From the NCBI GenBank assembly GCA_902785755.1, contig CACZZO010000007.1, positions 1 through 64,000 of the forward strand: a stretch of DNA of 64,000 nucleotides. Reading direction: 5' to 3'. How positions within the stretch are numbered: position 1 is the stretch's first letter; every line of letters starts with the position of its first letter. Position numbers and translations under genes: made by a program. This document shows positions 34,224 to 44,645 of this stretch, piece by piece. The notes below the pieces were generated by a model. It was not told the DNA's origin and ran no database searches. It saw nothing but the letters and a program-made list of their open reading frames with translations. Source of the stretch: an uncultured Bacteroidia bacterium (GTDB lineage Bacteria; Bacteroidota; Bacteroidia; Bacteroidales; F082).

Positions 34224-34783
34224 AAAATTTGGTCATCAGACAAATTGAAGATGCTACTTCATTGGCCAATTTCCATTGCGGCATAGAGGCCATGGATGAT
34301 TTTATCCATTCAGGCTTAAATGACAGCATCCGCAACCACTATTGCAATTCCTATTCGGTTCATCTTGGTTCTGAGTTGGTGGCCATGTTTGCGCTAAGTT
34401 TTGATTCCTTGGAATTGGATTCCGATTCACTTGAAGAGATGGCGGAGGGCATCAATACTGCCAACAAGCCAGATTTGTCGAAAAACTATGTTGATACCTT
34501 TTTGAGCAAGCATCATTATCCTGCTTTGGAGATTGCTTATTTGGCGGTTGAGGAAAAGCATCGCACGAAAGGCATTGGTAAAGCCATTGTGAATGCTATT
34601 GCTGACATGGCCCAACGGCAGAAAACCGCTGGTTGTATGTTTCTAACCGTGGAAGCCTACATTGAAGAAGGATACTCAGCTGTACCCTTTTATTCAAGAT
34701 GCCAATTCGAGCCTTGTGAGTTCAAGAAACCCAACAAGGAGACTTTGCGGATGTTTAGGGCGTTGTACCCGAAAAGCGAATAA
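34214..34783 (+). CDS. GNAT-family N-acetyltransferase, possible toxin
   Basis: The 189-residue protein has the acetyl-CoA-binding motif A in IAYLAVEEKHRTKGIGKAIVNAI (R117-A124 as RTKGIGKA) and a start (FHCGIEAMDDFIHSGLND) like that of the GNAT toxins that acetylate aminoacyl-tRNA. A fused or adjacent small upstream gene is usual for those toxins. The product could equally be an ordinary N-acetyltransferase. It overlaps the 47-codon gene and is followed directly by a broken HTH antitoxin tail. Confidence 0.75.
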   Translation: MGVKNLVIRQIEDATSLANFHCGIEAMDDFIHSGLNDSIRNHYCNSYSVHLGSELVAMFALSFDSLELDSDSLEEMAEGINTANKPDLSKNYVDTFLSKHHYPALEIAYLAVEEKHRTKGIGKAIVNAIADMAQRQKTAGCMFLTVEAYIEEGYSAVPFYSRCQFEPCEFKKPNKETLRMFRALYPKSE

Positions 34784-34793
34784 ATATGTTTAA

Positions 34794-34869
34794 CCACAAC
34801 TTCACCTGCAAAACCATTGCCATGATTCAGTTGGCTCTGGGAGAGAAGATTGTGGAGGTGGTGAAGTGA
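34794..34869 (+). pseudogene. 3' fragment of an HTH antitoxin gene, copy C
   Basis: The 76 bases match 33937-34012 of the intact HTH gene with few changes and read HNFTCKTIAMIQLALGEKIV, then EVVK and a stop. With copy A it brackets the intact HTH gene and the GNAT module. Confidence 0.8.
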
Positions 34870-34880
34870 CACAAAAGAGT

Positions 34881-35768
34881 TTATGGATTATAATAAATCG
34901 TATATCCTTCTCCTTCAAAAATCAATTGGCCATTTGTATCATATAATAATTGTTTAAACGAACATCTGTTACGATCATATACATAATCCTTGTATTCTTC
35001 TCGTAATACTCCATTTTCATAACTCTTCGTGTTAACAATTTTCTTCCCTTCATATTGATTAAACGTCTCGGTTATGGATATATGCTCGCTCCCGTCAGAA
35101 AAGTAACTTATGGATTTTAGAAAAACATTAGTAGGCCTTGAATAAGTGTCGTCTAAATATGACATAACATGTTCATTTATACCTCTAACATTACCAGTTG
35201 CCGTGTCATAGAAATGTGTTGTACATGTACACTTCAAACTATCCCATTGATAATTAAATGTTTCCTGGGTTAATCTGTCGTTAGTAAAATGCTTTTGCCC
35301 CATGGTCTTGTTTCCGTCAAATTCATAATATGATTTTGATGTGTTTCCATTAGAATAAATACCTTCTTCGTACTTAATATGCCTGAACGAATTATCTGTG
35401 TACTCCGCATGACAAATTGCCTCGCTTGTTGCATTGTTACTATAAAATCGATAAATCCATGTACTTGAAAGATTTGTATATTCAAAATCAACATATTCGT
35501 ATTTTATTATTCCATTCACATACCTTTCTTTACCGATTAATTTGTTTCCGTCATATTTATATACCATAATAATGTCATCGAAAGAAGATAATCCTGATTT
35601 TTTGAATGTTTTGCTTTCCAAAACACGAACAAAAGACAAATCTTCTTCAACTTGTTGTGGTATTTCTGGTGTGTTACCACCATTATTGTCTTCATTCGTA
35701 GAATCTTTTTTACAACTGACGAAAACGCTTAACAATAAGGTAATTAATAGCAATAATTTGAGTTTCAT
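34881..35768 (-). CDS. Hypothetical lipoprotein
   Basis: The signal ends with lipobox VFVSC, Cys19, followed by a Lys/Asp/Asn-rich linker. The 295-residue mature part is beta-rich with repeated YxYD/NKxxG-like units (YKYDGNKLIGKERYVNGI, YYEFDGNKTMGQKHF), similar to Rhs/MORN-like antiparallel repeats. The gene is A+T-rich, has its own promoter (35793), and belongs to the accessory region. Function unknown. Confidence 0.72.
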   Translation of the reverse strand: MKLKLLLLITLLLSVFVSCKKDSTNEDNNGGNTPEIPQQVEEDLSFVRVLESKTFKKSGLSSFDDIIMVYKYDGNKLIGKERYVNGIIKYEYVDFEYTNLSSTWIYRFYSNNATSEAICHAEYTDNSFRHIKYEEGIYSNGNTSKSYYEFDGNKTMGQKHFTNDRLTQETFNYQWDSLKCTCTTHFYDTATGNVRGINEHVMSYLDDTYSRPTNVFLKSISYFSDGSEHISITETFNQYEGKKIVNTKSYENGVLREEYKDYVYDRNRCSFKQLLYDTNGQLIFEGEGYTIYYNP

Positions 35769-35792
35769 AATAAATTCAATTTAAAAATTTGG

Positions 35793-35800
35793 CAAATATA
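35793..35800 (-). promoter_or_regulatory. -7 box of the lipoprotein gene
   Basis: The minus strand reads TATATTTG, matching TAnnTTTG, 24 bp before ATG 35768. Confidence 0.55.
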
Positions 35801-35924
35801 TGCATATTTTGGATATTATTGGGTTTTGGTGTAAAAATTGATTTCTAAATTTGATTTGGAGTCAGTTTAGAAATGTTTTCTCTTGTTTTTTTGTTCTATC
35901 TGTAACCGTCTCGCCTCTTTTTCT

Positions 35925-35932
35925 TACTTTTG
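35925..35932 (+). promoter_or_regulatory. -7 box of lysS
   Basis: TACTTTTG matches TAnnTTTG and lies 20 bp before ATG 35953, which rules out the far upstream ATG 35851. Confidence 0.65.
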
Positions 35933-35952
35933 CACCAAAATTCAAACGCATC

Positions 35953-37668
35953 ATGTTAAGCGAACAGGAACAAATCAGAAGAAATTCGTTGGCCGAACTC
36001 TACAAGCTCGGCATCAACCCGTATCCGCAGGCCGCGTTCCCCGTGAGCGTGTTCACCACGGACATCCTCAACCAATTTGACGACAACAACCCCGACCAAT
36101 TCCAAGAGGTCACCCTCGCGGGCCGCATCATGAGCCGCCGCATCATGGGCGCCGCCTCGTTCTGCGAATTGCAGGACTCGAAAGGCCGCATCCAGCTCTA
36201 TATCAAGCGCGACGAGATCTGCCCCGAGGAGGACAAGACCTTGTATAACACGGTGTTCAAACGCCTTTTGGACATCGGCGACTTCATCGGCGTGAAAGGC
36301 TTTGCTTTCCGCACACAGATGGGCGAAATCTCCGTCCATGTGAAGGAACTGACTGTGCTGAGCAAGTCGTTGAGGCCGCTGCCCATCGTCAAGGAGAAGG
36401 ACGGCGTGAAGTACGACGAATTCAACGATCCCGAGCTGCGCTACCGTATGCGTTACGTTGACCTCGTGGTGAACGACAAGGTGAAGGACATTTTCATCAC
36501 CCGCACCCGCATCATCGACAGCATCCGCCGTTTCTTCAACGAGAACGGTTATTTGGAGGTGGAAACGCCTGTGCTGCAAGCCATTCCGGGCGGTGCCACG
36601 GCGCGTCCCTTTATCACGCACCACAATGCCTTGGACATTCCGATGTACTTGCGCATCGCCGATGAGCTTTACCTGAAGCGCCTCATCGTGGGCGGCTTCG
36701 AAGGCGTGTATGAGTTTTCGCGCAACTTCCGCAACGAGGGCATGGACCGCACCCACAACCCCGAGTTCACGGCAATGGAAATCTACGTGGCCTACAAAGA
36801 CTACCTCTGGATGATGGACTTCACCGAAGCCATGATTGAACGCGCCGTCACGGAGGTGTTAGGCACTGATACCGTGAAAGTTGGCGACAACGAAATCTGC
36901 TTCAAGCGCCCTTTCAAGCGCATCACCATGATTGACTCCATCAAGGAGAAGACCGGCATCGACATCACCGGCATGGACGAAGCCCAACTGCGCGGCGTGT
37001 GCAAGCAACTCGGCATTGAGGTGGACGACTCGATGGGCAAGGGCAAACTGATTGACGAAATCTTCGGCGAGAAGTGCGAGGGCACCTACATCCAGCCGAC
37101 CTTCATCACCGACTATCCCGTGGAGATGTCGCCGCTATGCAAGCGTCACCGCAACAATCCCGAACTGACCGAGCGCTTCGAACTGATGGTCAACGGCAAG
37201 GAACTGGCCAACGCCTACACCGAACTGAACGACCCCATTGACCAGCGTGCCCGTTTCGAGGAGCAGATGAAACTCAGCGAGCGCGGCGACGACGAGGCCA
37301 TGTTCATCGACCAGGACTTCCTGCGCGCTTTGGAATACGGTATGCCTCCGACTTCCGGTATGGGCATCGGCATCGACCGTTTCGTGATGCTGCTGACGGG
37401 TCAGACCACCATCCAAGAGGTGCTGCTGTTCCCGATGATGCGTCCCGAGAAGGTCGTGAAGAACGCCACCAAGGAAGACTTCATGGCCTTGGGCATGGCC
37501 GAGACTTGGGCTACCTTGTTACTCACCAACGGCTACAACACCATCGAGCAACTGAAGGCCGAGAAGCCTTCCGCATTGCGCGAGAAGCTGAACGGCTTGC
37601 GTAAGAAGAACAAGCTCGACATTCCCGCTTTGCAGTTGGAGGATGTTGAGGCTTGGATGCAAGCCTAA
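35953..37668 (+). CDS. lysS: Lysine-tRNA ligase, class II
   Basis: The 571 residues have an OB-fold anticodon-binding domain (about 50-150, [16 protein letters not shown]: [18 protein letters not shown]) and the class II core: motif 2 [17 protein letters not shown] and motif 3 [17 protein letters not shown]-terminal extension of about 70 residues follows motif 3, which is usual in Bacteroidota. It charges tRNA-Lys. A terminator follows its stop directly. Confidence 0.97.
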   Translation: MLSEQEQIRRNSLAELYKLGINPYPQAAFPVSVFTTDILNQFDDNNPDQFQEVTLAGRIMSRRIMGAASFCELQDSKGRIQLYIKRDEICPEEDKTLYNTVFKRLLDIGDFIGVKGFAFRTQMGEISVHVKELTVLSKSLRPLPIVKEKDGVKYDEFNDPELRYRMRYVDLVVNDKVKDIFITRTRIIDSIRRFFNENGYLEVETPVLQAIPGGATARPFITHHNALDIPMYLRIADELYLKRLIVGGFEGVYEFSRNFRNEGMDRTHNPEFTAMEIYVAYKDYLWMMDFTEAMIERAVTEVLGTDTVKVGDNEICFKRPFKRITMIDSIKEKTGIDITGMDEAQLRGVCKQLGIEVDDSMGKGKLIDEIFGEKCEGTYIQPTFITDYPVEMSPLCKRHRNNPELTERFELMVNGKELANAYTELNDPIDQRARFEEQMKLSERGDDEAMFIDQDFLRALEYGMPPTSGMGIGIDRFVMLLTGQTTIQEVLLFPMMRPEKVVKNATKEDFMALGMAETWATLLLTNGYNTIEQLKAEKPSALREKLNGLRKKNKLDIPALQLEDVEAWMQA

Positions 37669-37670
37669 CG

Positions 37671-37704
37671 AAAAAAAAGCGAGGTTTGAGCCTCGCTTTT
37701 TTTT
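37671..37704. terminator. Bidirectional terminator between lysS and the M23/LysM gene
   Basis: GCGAGG (37679-37684) and CCTCGC (37691-37696) are flanked by runs of eight A and eight T, so it can serve both convergent genes. Confidence 0.9.
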
Positions 37705-37707
37705 GTG

Positions 37708-38802
37708 TTATTTCACCCGAATCCGTTGCCCCACTTTCAGCACTTTGTTTGACTTGAAGCCGTTCAACTTGCATAGTTTCTCGACGGTGGTGCCGTGGCG
37801 TTTGGCGATTTTGCCGAGATTGTCGCCGGAGCGTACTTTATAATATACAGGACTTCCCTTTCCTGAACCACCAGACTTTGAGGCTTTTGGTGGCTTGGTT
37901 GAGGCCACTTTCGATTGTGCGTCGGTCATGCCGTAGTGGGAATTGATGTTGAAATAGTGCTTCATGAGCGTAAACTCTTCCGTGCGGAGCGTGCCGTTCT
38001 CGAAGTCGAAGATGCGCTCGGGGTCGAAAGCTTGGCCCATATAGCGCGTTTCGAAATGGAGGTGAGGCCCGGTGCTGCGTCCTGTTGAACCACCATAGCC
38101 AATCAATTCGCCTGCCTTGACGATGTCGCCGCTTTTAACAATGAAACGTGTCAAGTGACCATAATAAGTTTCCAATCCGTTGAGATGTCTGATAACCAAC
38201 ACATTGCCGTAGCCTCCTGTCAGGTTAATGGGCAAGGCTGCACGAACAATGCCATCGAAGGCTGCATAGATGGCGTCGCCAGTATGGAGGCCTATGTCAA
38301 TGCCCCTGTGCGCCTGCTTCCACCTGTATTTGAAGCGCGAAGTGACCTGCCCGGGATGCGGAATACAGTACCGATGCAAAGAATCGACCAGCCTGAGTTG
38401 CACCGTGTCAGGGAGGTCTTTCAGGGCGATGTCCTTGTAGGAATGTACCTGTTCCGTAATCCAATAGTCTGATTCAAGTGCGTAGGGGATGAAGGCCATG
38501 TCGATGTTGTAGTACAGCCATGTCCCGTTGTCGAAAAGCACCACTTTGCGGAACATGTCGTGAGTGTCGAGGGTGTCAACAGGAATGGGAATGCTTTCAG
38601 AACGCTCGTCGTTTTCTTCGTCATCGTCGTCATCGTCAAGGTTGTCAACAACGCTGTCGTTGGCGTTTTGATTGACATATATATATATGGTGTCGTGAAC
38701 GACGAAAATGTTCTTCAGGCGGCTGAAAAAGTTGTTGTTGTCTTGCGAAAACCCAACGGTTGTCAGCAAAAGGCAAATGATAAGGGCAAGTATTCTTTGC
38801 AT
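37708..38802 (-). CDS. Secreted M23 peptidase with C-terminal LysM domain
   Basis: ATG 38802 is chosen from the promoter 28 bp upstream and opens a signal peptide (MQRILALIICLLLTTVGFSQ). The LytM domain (about 150-250) has the zinc pattern HRGIDIG and GPHLHFE. The LysM domain ends the 364-residue protein (YYKVRSGDNLGKIAKRHGTT) and binds peptidoglycan. It probably cuts or regulates cell-wall crosslinks in the periplasm. It converges with lysS. Confidence 0.92.
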   Translation of the reverse strand: MQRILALIICLLLTTVGFSQDNNNFFSRLKNIFVVHDTIYIYVNQNANDSVVDNLDDDDDDEENDERSESIPIPVDTLDTHDMFRKVVLFDNGTWLYYNIDMAFIPYALESDYWITEQVHSYKDIALKDLPDTVQLRLVDSLHRYCIPHPGQVTSRFKYRWKQAHRGIDIGLHTGDAIYAAFDGIVRAALPINLTGGYGNVLVIRHLNGLETYYGHLTRFIVKSGDIVKAGELIGYGGSTGRSTGPHLHFETRYMGQAFDPERIFDFENGTLRTEEFTLMKHYFNINSHYGMTDAQSKVASTKPPKASKSGGSGKGSPVYYKVRSGDNLGKIAKRHGTTVEKLCKLNGFKSNKVLKVGQRIRVK

Positions 38803-38829
38803 TGTATAAGGGTCAGTTTTAGAAAGGTG

Positions 38830-38837
38830 CAAAAGTA
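38830..38837 (-). promoter_or_regulatory. -7 box of the M23/LysM gene
   Basis: The minus strand reads TACTTTTG, matching TAnnTTTG. Confidence 0.6.
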
Positions 38838-39048
38838 CGAAAAATTCCCAATTTGGCAAGGATAATCGGGGTGAAAACGCTGCAATAACAGAAATATTGC
38901 CATTTTGTCAGTTTTTTCCTTTGGCATAAAGATTGACAAATTGCGGGGCGTTGTTTAATCCCCTTGGCCTCCTTTGCGAAGGGGGAACGGATTAGCAGCG
39001 AAAAGTGGACAACAAATAAGTAACAAATAAAAATAGGAGAACAAGAAA

Positions 39049-40986
<1,938 letters not shown>

Positions 40987-41006
40987 ACGCTACTTGAAAC
41001 ACTATC

Positions 41007-41042
41007 AAAAAAGGTGTAATCCGGGAGGGTTACGCCTTTTTT
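41007..41042. terminator. dnaK terminator, copy 1
   Basis: GGTGTAATCC and GGGTTACGCC pair around a GGGA loop between A and T runs. It also ends the convergent Abi gene, whose stop is 5 bp away. The same hairpin with loop GAAA recurs at 42136-42171. Confidence 0.9.
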
Positions 41043-41046
41043 GTTG

Positions 41047-41973
41047 TTACTTTTTCCAAACGGGCAAATCCTGCCAATCCAATGGAAACCCCATCTCTTT
41101 GAGTTTCAATAGGCGATGATGGTCATTCAGCAAAACCGTCAAGTTCTGTTTGAATGAGTTTCCTGGACTAAGGATATCCACAACGTATTTGATGACTGAG
41201 AGTAAGGCAAAGAGTTTGTTCTGCTTGATTGCAGTTGTATTTTGTGTCAATAGGAAAGGCTGACTTGTGTTGTATGCTAATTTTAAATTCACAACGAACC
41301 GTCTGTTCCAAATTCTGCTATGATGGGCGCAGCAGTTGCGCAGGTTGGAGAAAGCGTGAAGCCAGTTGGCAAAAACATCTTCATTGCCAACGCCAAATGC
41401 CAAAGCAATCTGCTTTTTTTCAGGACACTTGTCGAGCATTTTGTACATTCGGCTTAGGGTTCCAAAAGACACTACTTCCAACGACATCCAAGTTGGTGGC
41501 ATTTCAGGTGAGTCGTATTTTGTTTTGTAGTGCTTGATAAAATCCTCGTTGCTACGATTCACATCGTCTGTAACAGCATCCATCAGAATCGAAAACTCAT
41601 TTTGTGAAGCGCGGGAGAACCAACTTTTGTCCAAATACCAAAATGGATCTTGGCTTTTGTTAGAATATACCAGAGACAATTGGGTGCGAATAGCCACTTC
41701 AATCTTTTCCAATTCATTGAAAACCAAACTCCTCAATCGACGGTCGAAAACATATAAGTCGATAATGTCGCGAAAATCGATGTCATCTTCAAGAAACTCG
41801 TGGTCGGCATTGGGGGTGTTGTCTTGGAATGGGAATGTATATGCCCGCAGACGATAGTAACTGATGTTTTGCAAATAGTTTCTGGCCAACTTCCTATCAG
41901 AGAAATTCAGCCCTCTTTGTTCAAGTCGGTCAATCTGTTCGTCAACGGTGAGCGGTTTTTTCGAGTATATCAT
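41047..41973 (-). CDS. Abi_2/AbiF-type abortive infection protein (HEPN RNase)
   Basis: The 308-residue protein begins with the family block KPLTVDEQIDRLEQRGL and YYRLRAYTFPF, and carries LRNCCAHHSRIWNRR. In that block Arg212-x4-His217 is the HEPN ribonuclease active site (RNxxxH). Abi_2 proteins cause abortive infection or act as toxins that cleave RNA. The promoter at 42052 is separated from the ATG by about 70 bp that folds strongly, a candidate for the RNA antitoxin or abiF RNA motif known upstream of such genes. The gene is A+T-rich and sits between two copies of the dnaK terminator. Confidence 0.88.
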   Translation of the reverse strand: MIYSKKPLTVDEQIDRLEQRGLNFSDRKLARNYLQNISYYRLRAYTFPFQDNTPNADHEFLEDDIDFRDIIDLYVFDRRLRSLVFNELEKIEVAIRTQLSLVYSNKSQDPFWYLDKSWFSRASQNEFSILMDAVTDDVNRSNEDFIKHYKTKYDSPEMPPTWMSLEVVSFGTLSRMYKMLDKCPEKKQIALAFGVGNEDVFANWLHAFSNLRNCCAHHSRIWNRRFVVNLKLAYNTSQPFLLTQNTTAIKQNKLFALLSVIKYVVDILSPGNSFKQNLTVLLNDHHRLLKLKEMGFPLDWQDLPVWKK

Positions 41974-41974
41974 A

Positions 41975-42045
41975 GGCCGGGACTTTCAATAAAATCGAAG
42001 ACCTCCCTGGTGCGCTGAGCTAACGGGAAGCGAGGGAGGTCATAT
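41975..42045 (-). ncRNA. Structured leader RNA of the Abi gene (candidate abiF-like RNA)
   Basis: The 9-bp perfect stem GACCTCCCT (42000-42008)/AGGGAGGTC (42033-42041) encloses CGCT/AGCG and a loop with AGCTAACGG. The -7 box at 42052-42059 places the predicted transcript start just before this hairpin, so the RNA would begin with it and run about 70 nt to the abi start codon. An RNA motif named abiF is known upstream of this gene family. I cannot compare to it here. Confidence 0.55.
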
Positions 42046-42051
42046 TGGATG

Positions 42052-42059
42052 CAAAAATA
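42052..42059 (-). promoter_or_regulatory. -7 box of the leader RNA and Abi gene
   Basis: The minus strand reads TATTTTTG, matching TAnnTTTG. Confidence 0.65.
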
Positions 42060-42108
42060 CACATAAAAACCATATAAGAAGCAAGAAAGTTCAAAAAAAG
42101 TCATTTAT

Positions 42109-42171
42109 CAAGGCCCGCAGAACGGCGGCGGTGATAAAAAAGGTGTAATCCGAAAGGGTTACGCCTTTTTT
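42109..42171 (+). repeat. Duplicated dnaK 3' end and terminator, copy 2
   Basis: CAAGGCCCGCAGAACGGCGG (42109-42128) is identical to 40924-40943 within dnaK. It is then joined almost directly to the dnaK terminator hairpin (42136-42171), with the last ~45 coding bases missing. The Abi gene and its leader lie between the two copies. Confidence 0.85.
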
Positions 42172-42344
42172 GTTTGTCTCACCTTTGAACGAACAGCATA
42201 AGTAGGCATCGGATGCTTGTACCTTTTTCGGTTTTTCCCAACGCGCTGGCAATGCCGCAGTCACCCCTAACCATCACCCTTGTGCATCCCAGACAAATAA
42301 CCAACAAAGCCACAGCAATATATGAACGTTACTGGGTCTTTATA

Positions 42345-42965
42345 TCAGTTTGGGAAACACCTTCTGAACAAAGTCGCATCTACTATTAATTCTATGTTGT
42401 CATTCTGACCATCTTTATCAGGATTATTAGATAGCGAATATATGCACTTCTCATCCCATCCCTTTCCGTAGTATTTCGCATAAACATTACTTACTCGATA
42501 ATCTTTGTCCAAATGAATCCACAACATCGGGTAAGTAAACATCGGAGAATTAAAAATGCTCTTTAGAAATGATGGTTCCTCTGTATAATCGAGGGTGGCG
42601 TGTTTTTCAATGTTCATCATATTCTCCCTATTTGCCTCGCAACAATAATTCGTATCTTGATATATGCTGTCTATACAATGAACAATATCCGTTACTTTTG
42701 TCATTTTAATATCAGAAACAACACGTGGATTCTTACACGACAGATCATGACAACCAAGATCACTGCTAAAGGCGTATGGTTGACCCAACACCAAGACCAC
42801 ACTGTCAAGAGGCATTCCGATATGAATTTTTTCAATATCGCTGTAATGAATAGTATTCTTATTAGTATTAAAACCGCTATGACAGCATGTCATAATCAAT
42901 ACTGAGCAGAGCATCAATGCTACAAAACAGGCAATACCGATTGCTTTTTGAAAACGCTTTTGCAT
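42345..42965 (-). CDS. Lipoprotein-like protein with a BamE/SmpA-like segment
   Basis: I chose ATG 42965 (MQKRFQKA), which places a hydrophobic segment (IGIACFVALMLCSVLIMTCC) at the N-terminus as signal or lipoprotein anchor. The ATG at 43070 adds 35 polar residues. KIHIGMPLDSVVLVLGQPYAF resembles the BamE/SmpA fold motif (G-M-x-x-x-x-V-x-x-x-L-G-x-P). The rest is Cys-containing and unrecognised. The gene is A+T-rich and belongs to the accessory stretch after dnaK. Confidence 0.6.
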   Translation of the reverse strand: MQKRFQKAIGIACFVALMLCSVLIMTCCHSGFNTNKNTIHYSDIEKIHIGMPLDSVVLVLGQPYAFSSDLGCHDLSCKNPRVVSDIKMTKVTDIVHCIDSIYQDTNYCCEANRENMMNIEKHATLDYTEEPSFLKSIFNSPMFTYPMLWIHLDKDYRVSNVYAKYYGKGWDEKCIYSLSNNPDKDGQNDNIELIVDATLFRRCFPN

Positions 42966-43139
42966 ATTCGTTTTTTTTATGTGATTTGACTTTATGTTAT
43001 TTGCAAAGGCAACGGCTTTTGTGTTGTTTTTATTGTTTTGAAAATTGGTTTTGTTTACAAACGCATACAAAAATACCGCAGTCCAAGCCTCTGCCCAAAT
43101 CGAGGAATTGTGTCGTTCTTTTTGTACAAAACCTCCTTA

Positions 43140-43232
43140 TTCAGCCAGAACACCACAAAAATACCTCGTTTTGGCTGAATAAAGAATTTAATCCAGCCAG
43201 AATAGGATAAAAATGCATTGTTTTGGCTGAAT
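43140..43232. promoter_or_regulatory. Orphan palindrome array between two accessory genes
   Basis: Half-sites TTCAGCCAGAA (43140), TTTTGGCTGAAT (43169), CCAGCCAGAAT (43193) and TTTTGGCTGAAT (43221) alternate in orientation, with core centres 31, 21 and 31 nt apart. The design is that of the ATPase arrays, with another core and without the ATCT end. It lies after the HTH gene and upstream of the 42345-42965 gene. Confidence 0.65.
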
Positions 43233-43246
43233 AAAAACGCTTTGCA

Positions 43247-43894
43247 TTACCCACATATCACCTCAGGTGTACACCCCAGCATTCTCGCCAAAGCAAAAAC
43301 TGTCCGTGCCTCGGCTTTCAGGATGTCTTGATGGCCTTGTTCATAGGCTTGAATCATACGGAGGGTCACGCCAGAGAGGTCGGCCAGTTCCTTTTGGGTG
43401 AGATGGGATTGCTTTCTAATGGTTTTCAATGTGTTTTTGCGGGTGCTTAGATGCGTTTGGATAAGCATATCTGCGGTTTGGACAAATTTGGAGAGGTCAG
43501 CTTCGTGCAAAGTGGGGTAAAGCGAAAGGACAGTACTGATACTTAAGCCGTTCTTTTGGATAAAGGGGAACGTATAAGCGCTATACCATTGGTAATAGGC
43601 CAAAGCCCAGCCGGCCCAGTATTCAGGTGTGCGGTCAAAAGGCGCATAATTCATAATGGGTAGGGTTTTGTCAGAAGACTTCTCCAAAACCAGTTGCATC
43701 AATTCCATCCCCGACATTCCCGAAAGATAACGGGGATTTCCAGCCTCCATTTGCGAAGCAACACCGCTGGAAAGGAACATCTCGTAAAAGACAACTAAGT
43801 CGTACTGCGCAGCATTGACGGTGCAGTCGAGCATGGTGCCGAGGTTGTTCATGGCATCTTCAAGGTACAAACTATTGTAAGCGTGGGTCTTCAT
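43247..43894 (-). CDS. HTH protein, antitoxin of the ART-like pair
   Basis: The 215-residue product has an unknown helical first part (about 1-145) and a C-terminal XRE helix-turn-helix: KTIRKQSHLTQKELADLSGVTLRMIQAYEQGHQDI (about 150-190). ATG 43894 (MKTHAYN) lies within the end of the ART-like gene, so the two overlap by 23 bp and are coupled. HTH partners of DUF3990 proteins are usually antitoxins and repressors. Repression of the shared promoter at 44578 is likely. Confidence 0.78.
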   Translation of the reverse strand: MKTHAYNSLYLEDAMNNLGTMLDCTVNAAQYDLVVFYEMFLSSGVASQMEAGNPRYLSGMSGMELMQLVLEKSSDKTLPIMNYAPFDRTPEYWAGWALAYYQWYSAYTFPFIQKNGLSISTVLSLYPTLHEADLSKFVQTADMLIQTHLSTRKNTLKTIRKQSHLTQKELADLSGVTLRMIQAYEQGHQDILKAEARTVFALARMLGCTPEVICG

Positions 43895-44552
43895 TGGTCC
43901 ATTTTTGTCTGAGAATATCAATCATATAGACGGCATCGGCGGGTGAAACCTCCGCTTTTTCATTCTGGAAATCCGCTCTGGCTTGACGGTCACGAGCTTT
44001 CCGTTTGGGGAAATATAGGCTGCTATCAACGGGAATACTCTCATTGAATATGAGGCGAGAAAAAGCCTCCTCGCTTTTCAGCACCACTTGTTCACCTAAT
44101 TTCCCCAAGAACATCGCCTTGCGCAACTGCTCCAAAGAAATGGTGTTGTTCAGAAAAGCGTTGGCAAAGGAGAAATAGGAGTCGTCGGCACGATAGCCTA
44201 TGATAAGGTCATAATGCTCGTATTCGGGCAGAAAGTTGTCCAGCAGATAGGCTTTTGCTTCAGAAGGCAGCCCTTGTGAAAGGACAAAAGTCCTGTTTTG
44301 CAGCAATATCGATAGCCAATTCAGGATATGGTAGGACTTTTTGTTCAAATGAAGGATATTCAATCCCTCAAAGCCGATTTCATAACTATTGACAAAGCCG
44401 TCACTGAGTTCTGTGCAGGCCCATTCTTTTGCAAGTTCTAGACTTTCAGTGCAATAGAATCCTAATCCGTAGTCATTTTTCGGATTCCCCAAACCCAGTA
44501 CTGGCTGTTCTATGACTTTTGTCGAGCCGTGATATAATACTTTGCTTTCCAT
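43872..44552 (-). CDS. DUF3990-type protein, probable ADP-ribosyltransferase-like toxin
   Basis: The N-terminus VLYHGSTKVIEQPVLGLGNPKNDYGLGFYCT is the DUF3990 signature and resembles ART-fold NAD-binding sites (YHGS and G-x-G-F-Y). The 226 residues have no signal peptide. DUF3990 genes are found with HTH genes in toxin-antitoxin pairs, which matches the overlap here. The target is unknown, and ADP-ribosylation is inferred from the fold only. Confidence 0.75.
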   Translation of the reverse strand: MESKVLYHGSTKVIEQPVLGLGNPKNDYGLGFYCTESLELAKEWACTELSDGFVNSYEIGFEGLNILHLNKKSYHILNWLSILLQNRTFVLSQGLPSEAKAYLLDNFLPEYEHYDLIIGYRADDSYFSFANAFLNNTISLEQLRKAMFLGKLGEQVVLKSEEAFSRLIFNESIPVDSSLYFPKRKARDRQARADFQNEKAEVSPADAVYMIDILRQKWTNEDPRLQ

Positions 44553-44577
44553 AAACTATCCTTATAACGAGAGTCCG

Positions 44578-44585
44578 CAAAGATA
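44578..44585 (-). promoter_or_regulatory. -7 box of the ART-like/HTH operon
   Basis: The minus strand reads TATCTTTG, matching TAnnTTTG, 25 bp before ATG 44552. Between this and the divergent box at 44646 lies the palindrome TTTTTGCAAAAA and two ATATGCA copies, possible binding sites of the HTH protein. Confidence 0.6.
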
Positions 44586-44645
44586 CACATTTTTGGAATA
44601 TGCAAGATTAAACTGCATTTTTTTGCAAAAATATGCACTAAAATG

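Noticed and set aside
35851..35952. N-terminal extension of LysS with a hydrophobic stretch
   Set aside because: The -7 box at 35925-35932 lies inside it, and LysS proteins start near [11 protein letters not shown]; the extension would not be transcribed.
42172..42344. A short gene between the duplicated dnaK terminator and the lipoprotein-like gene
   Set aside because: No frame of useful length with a start or promoter is seen; it looks non-coding.
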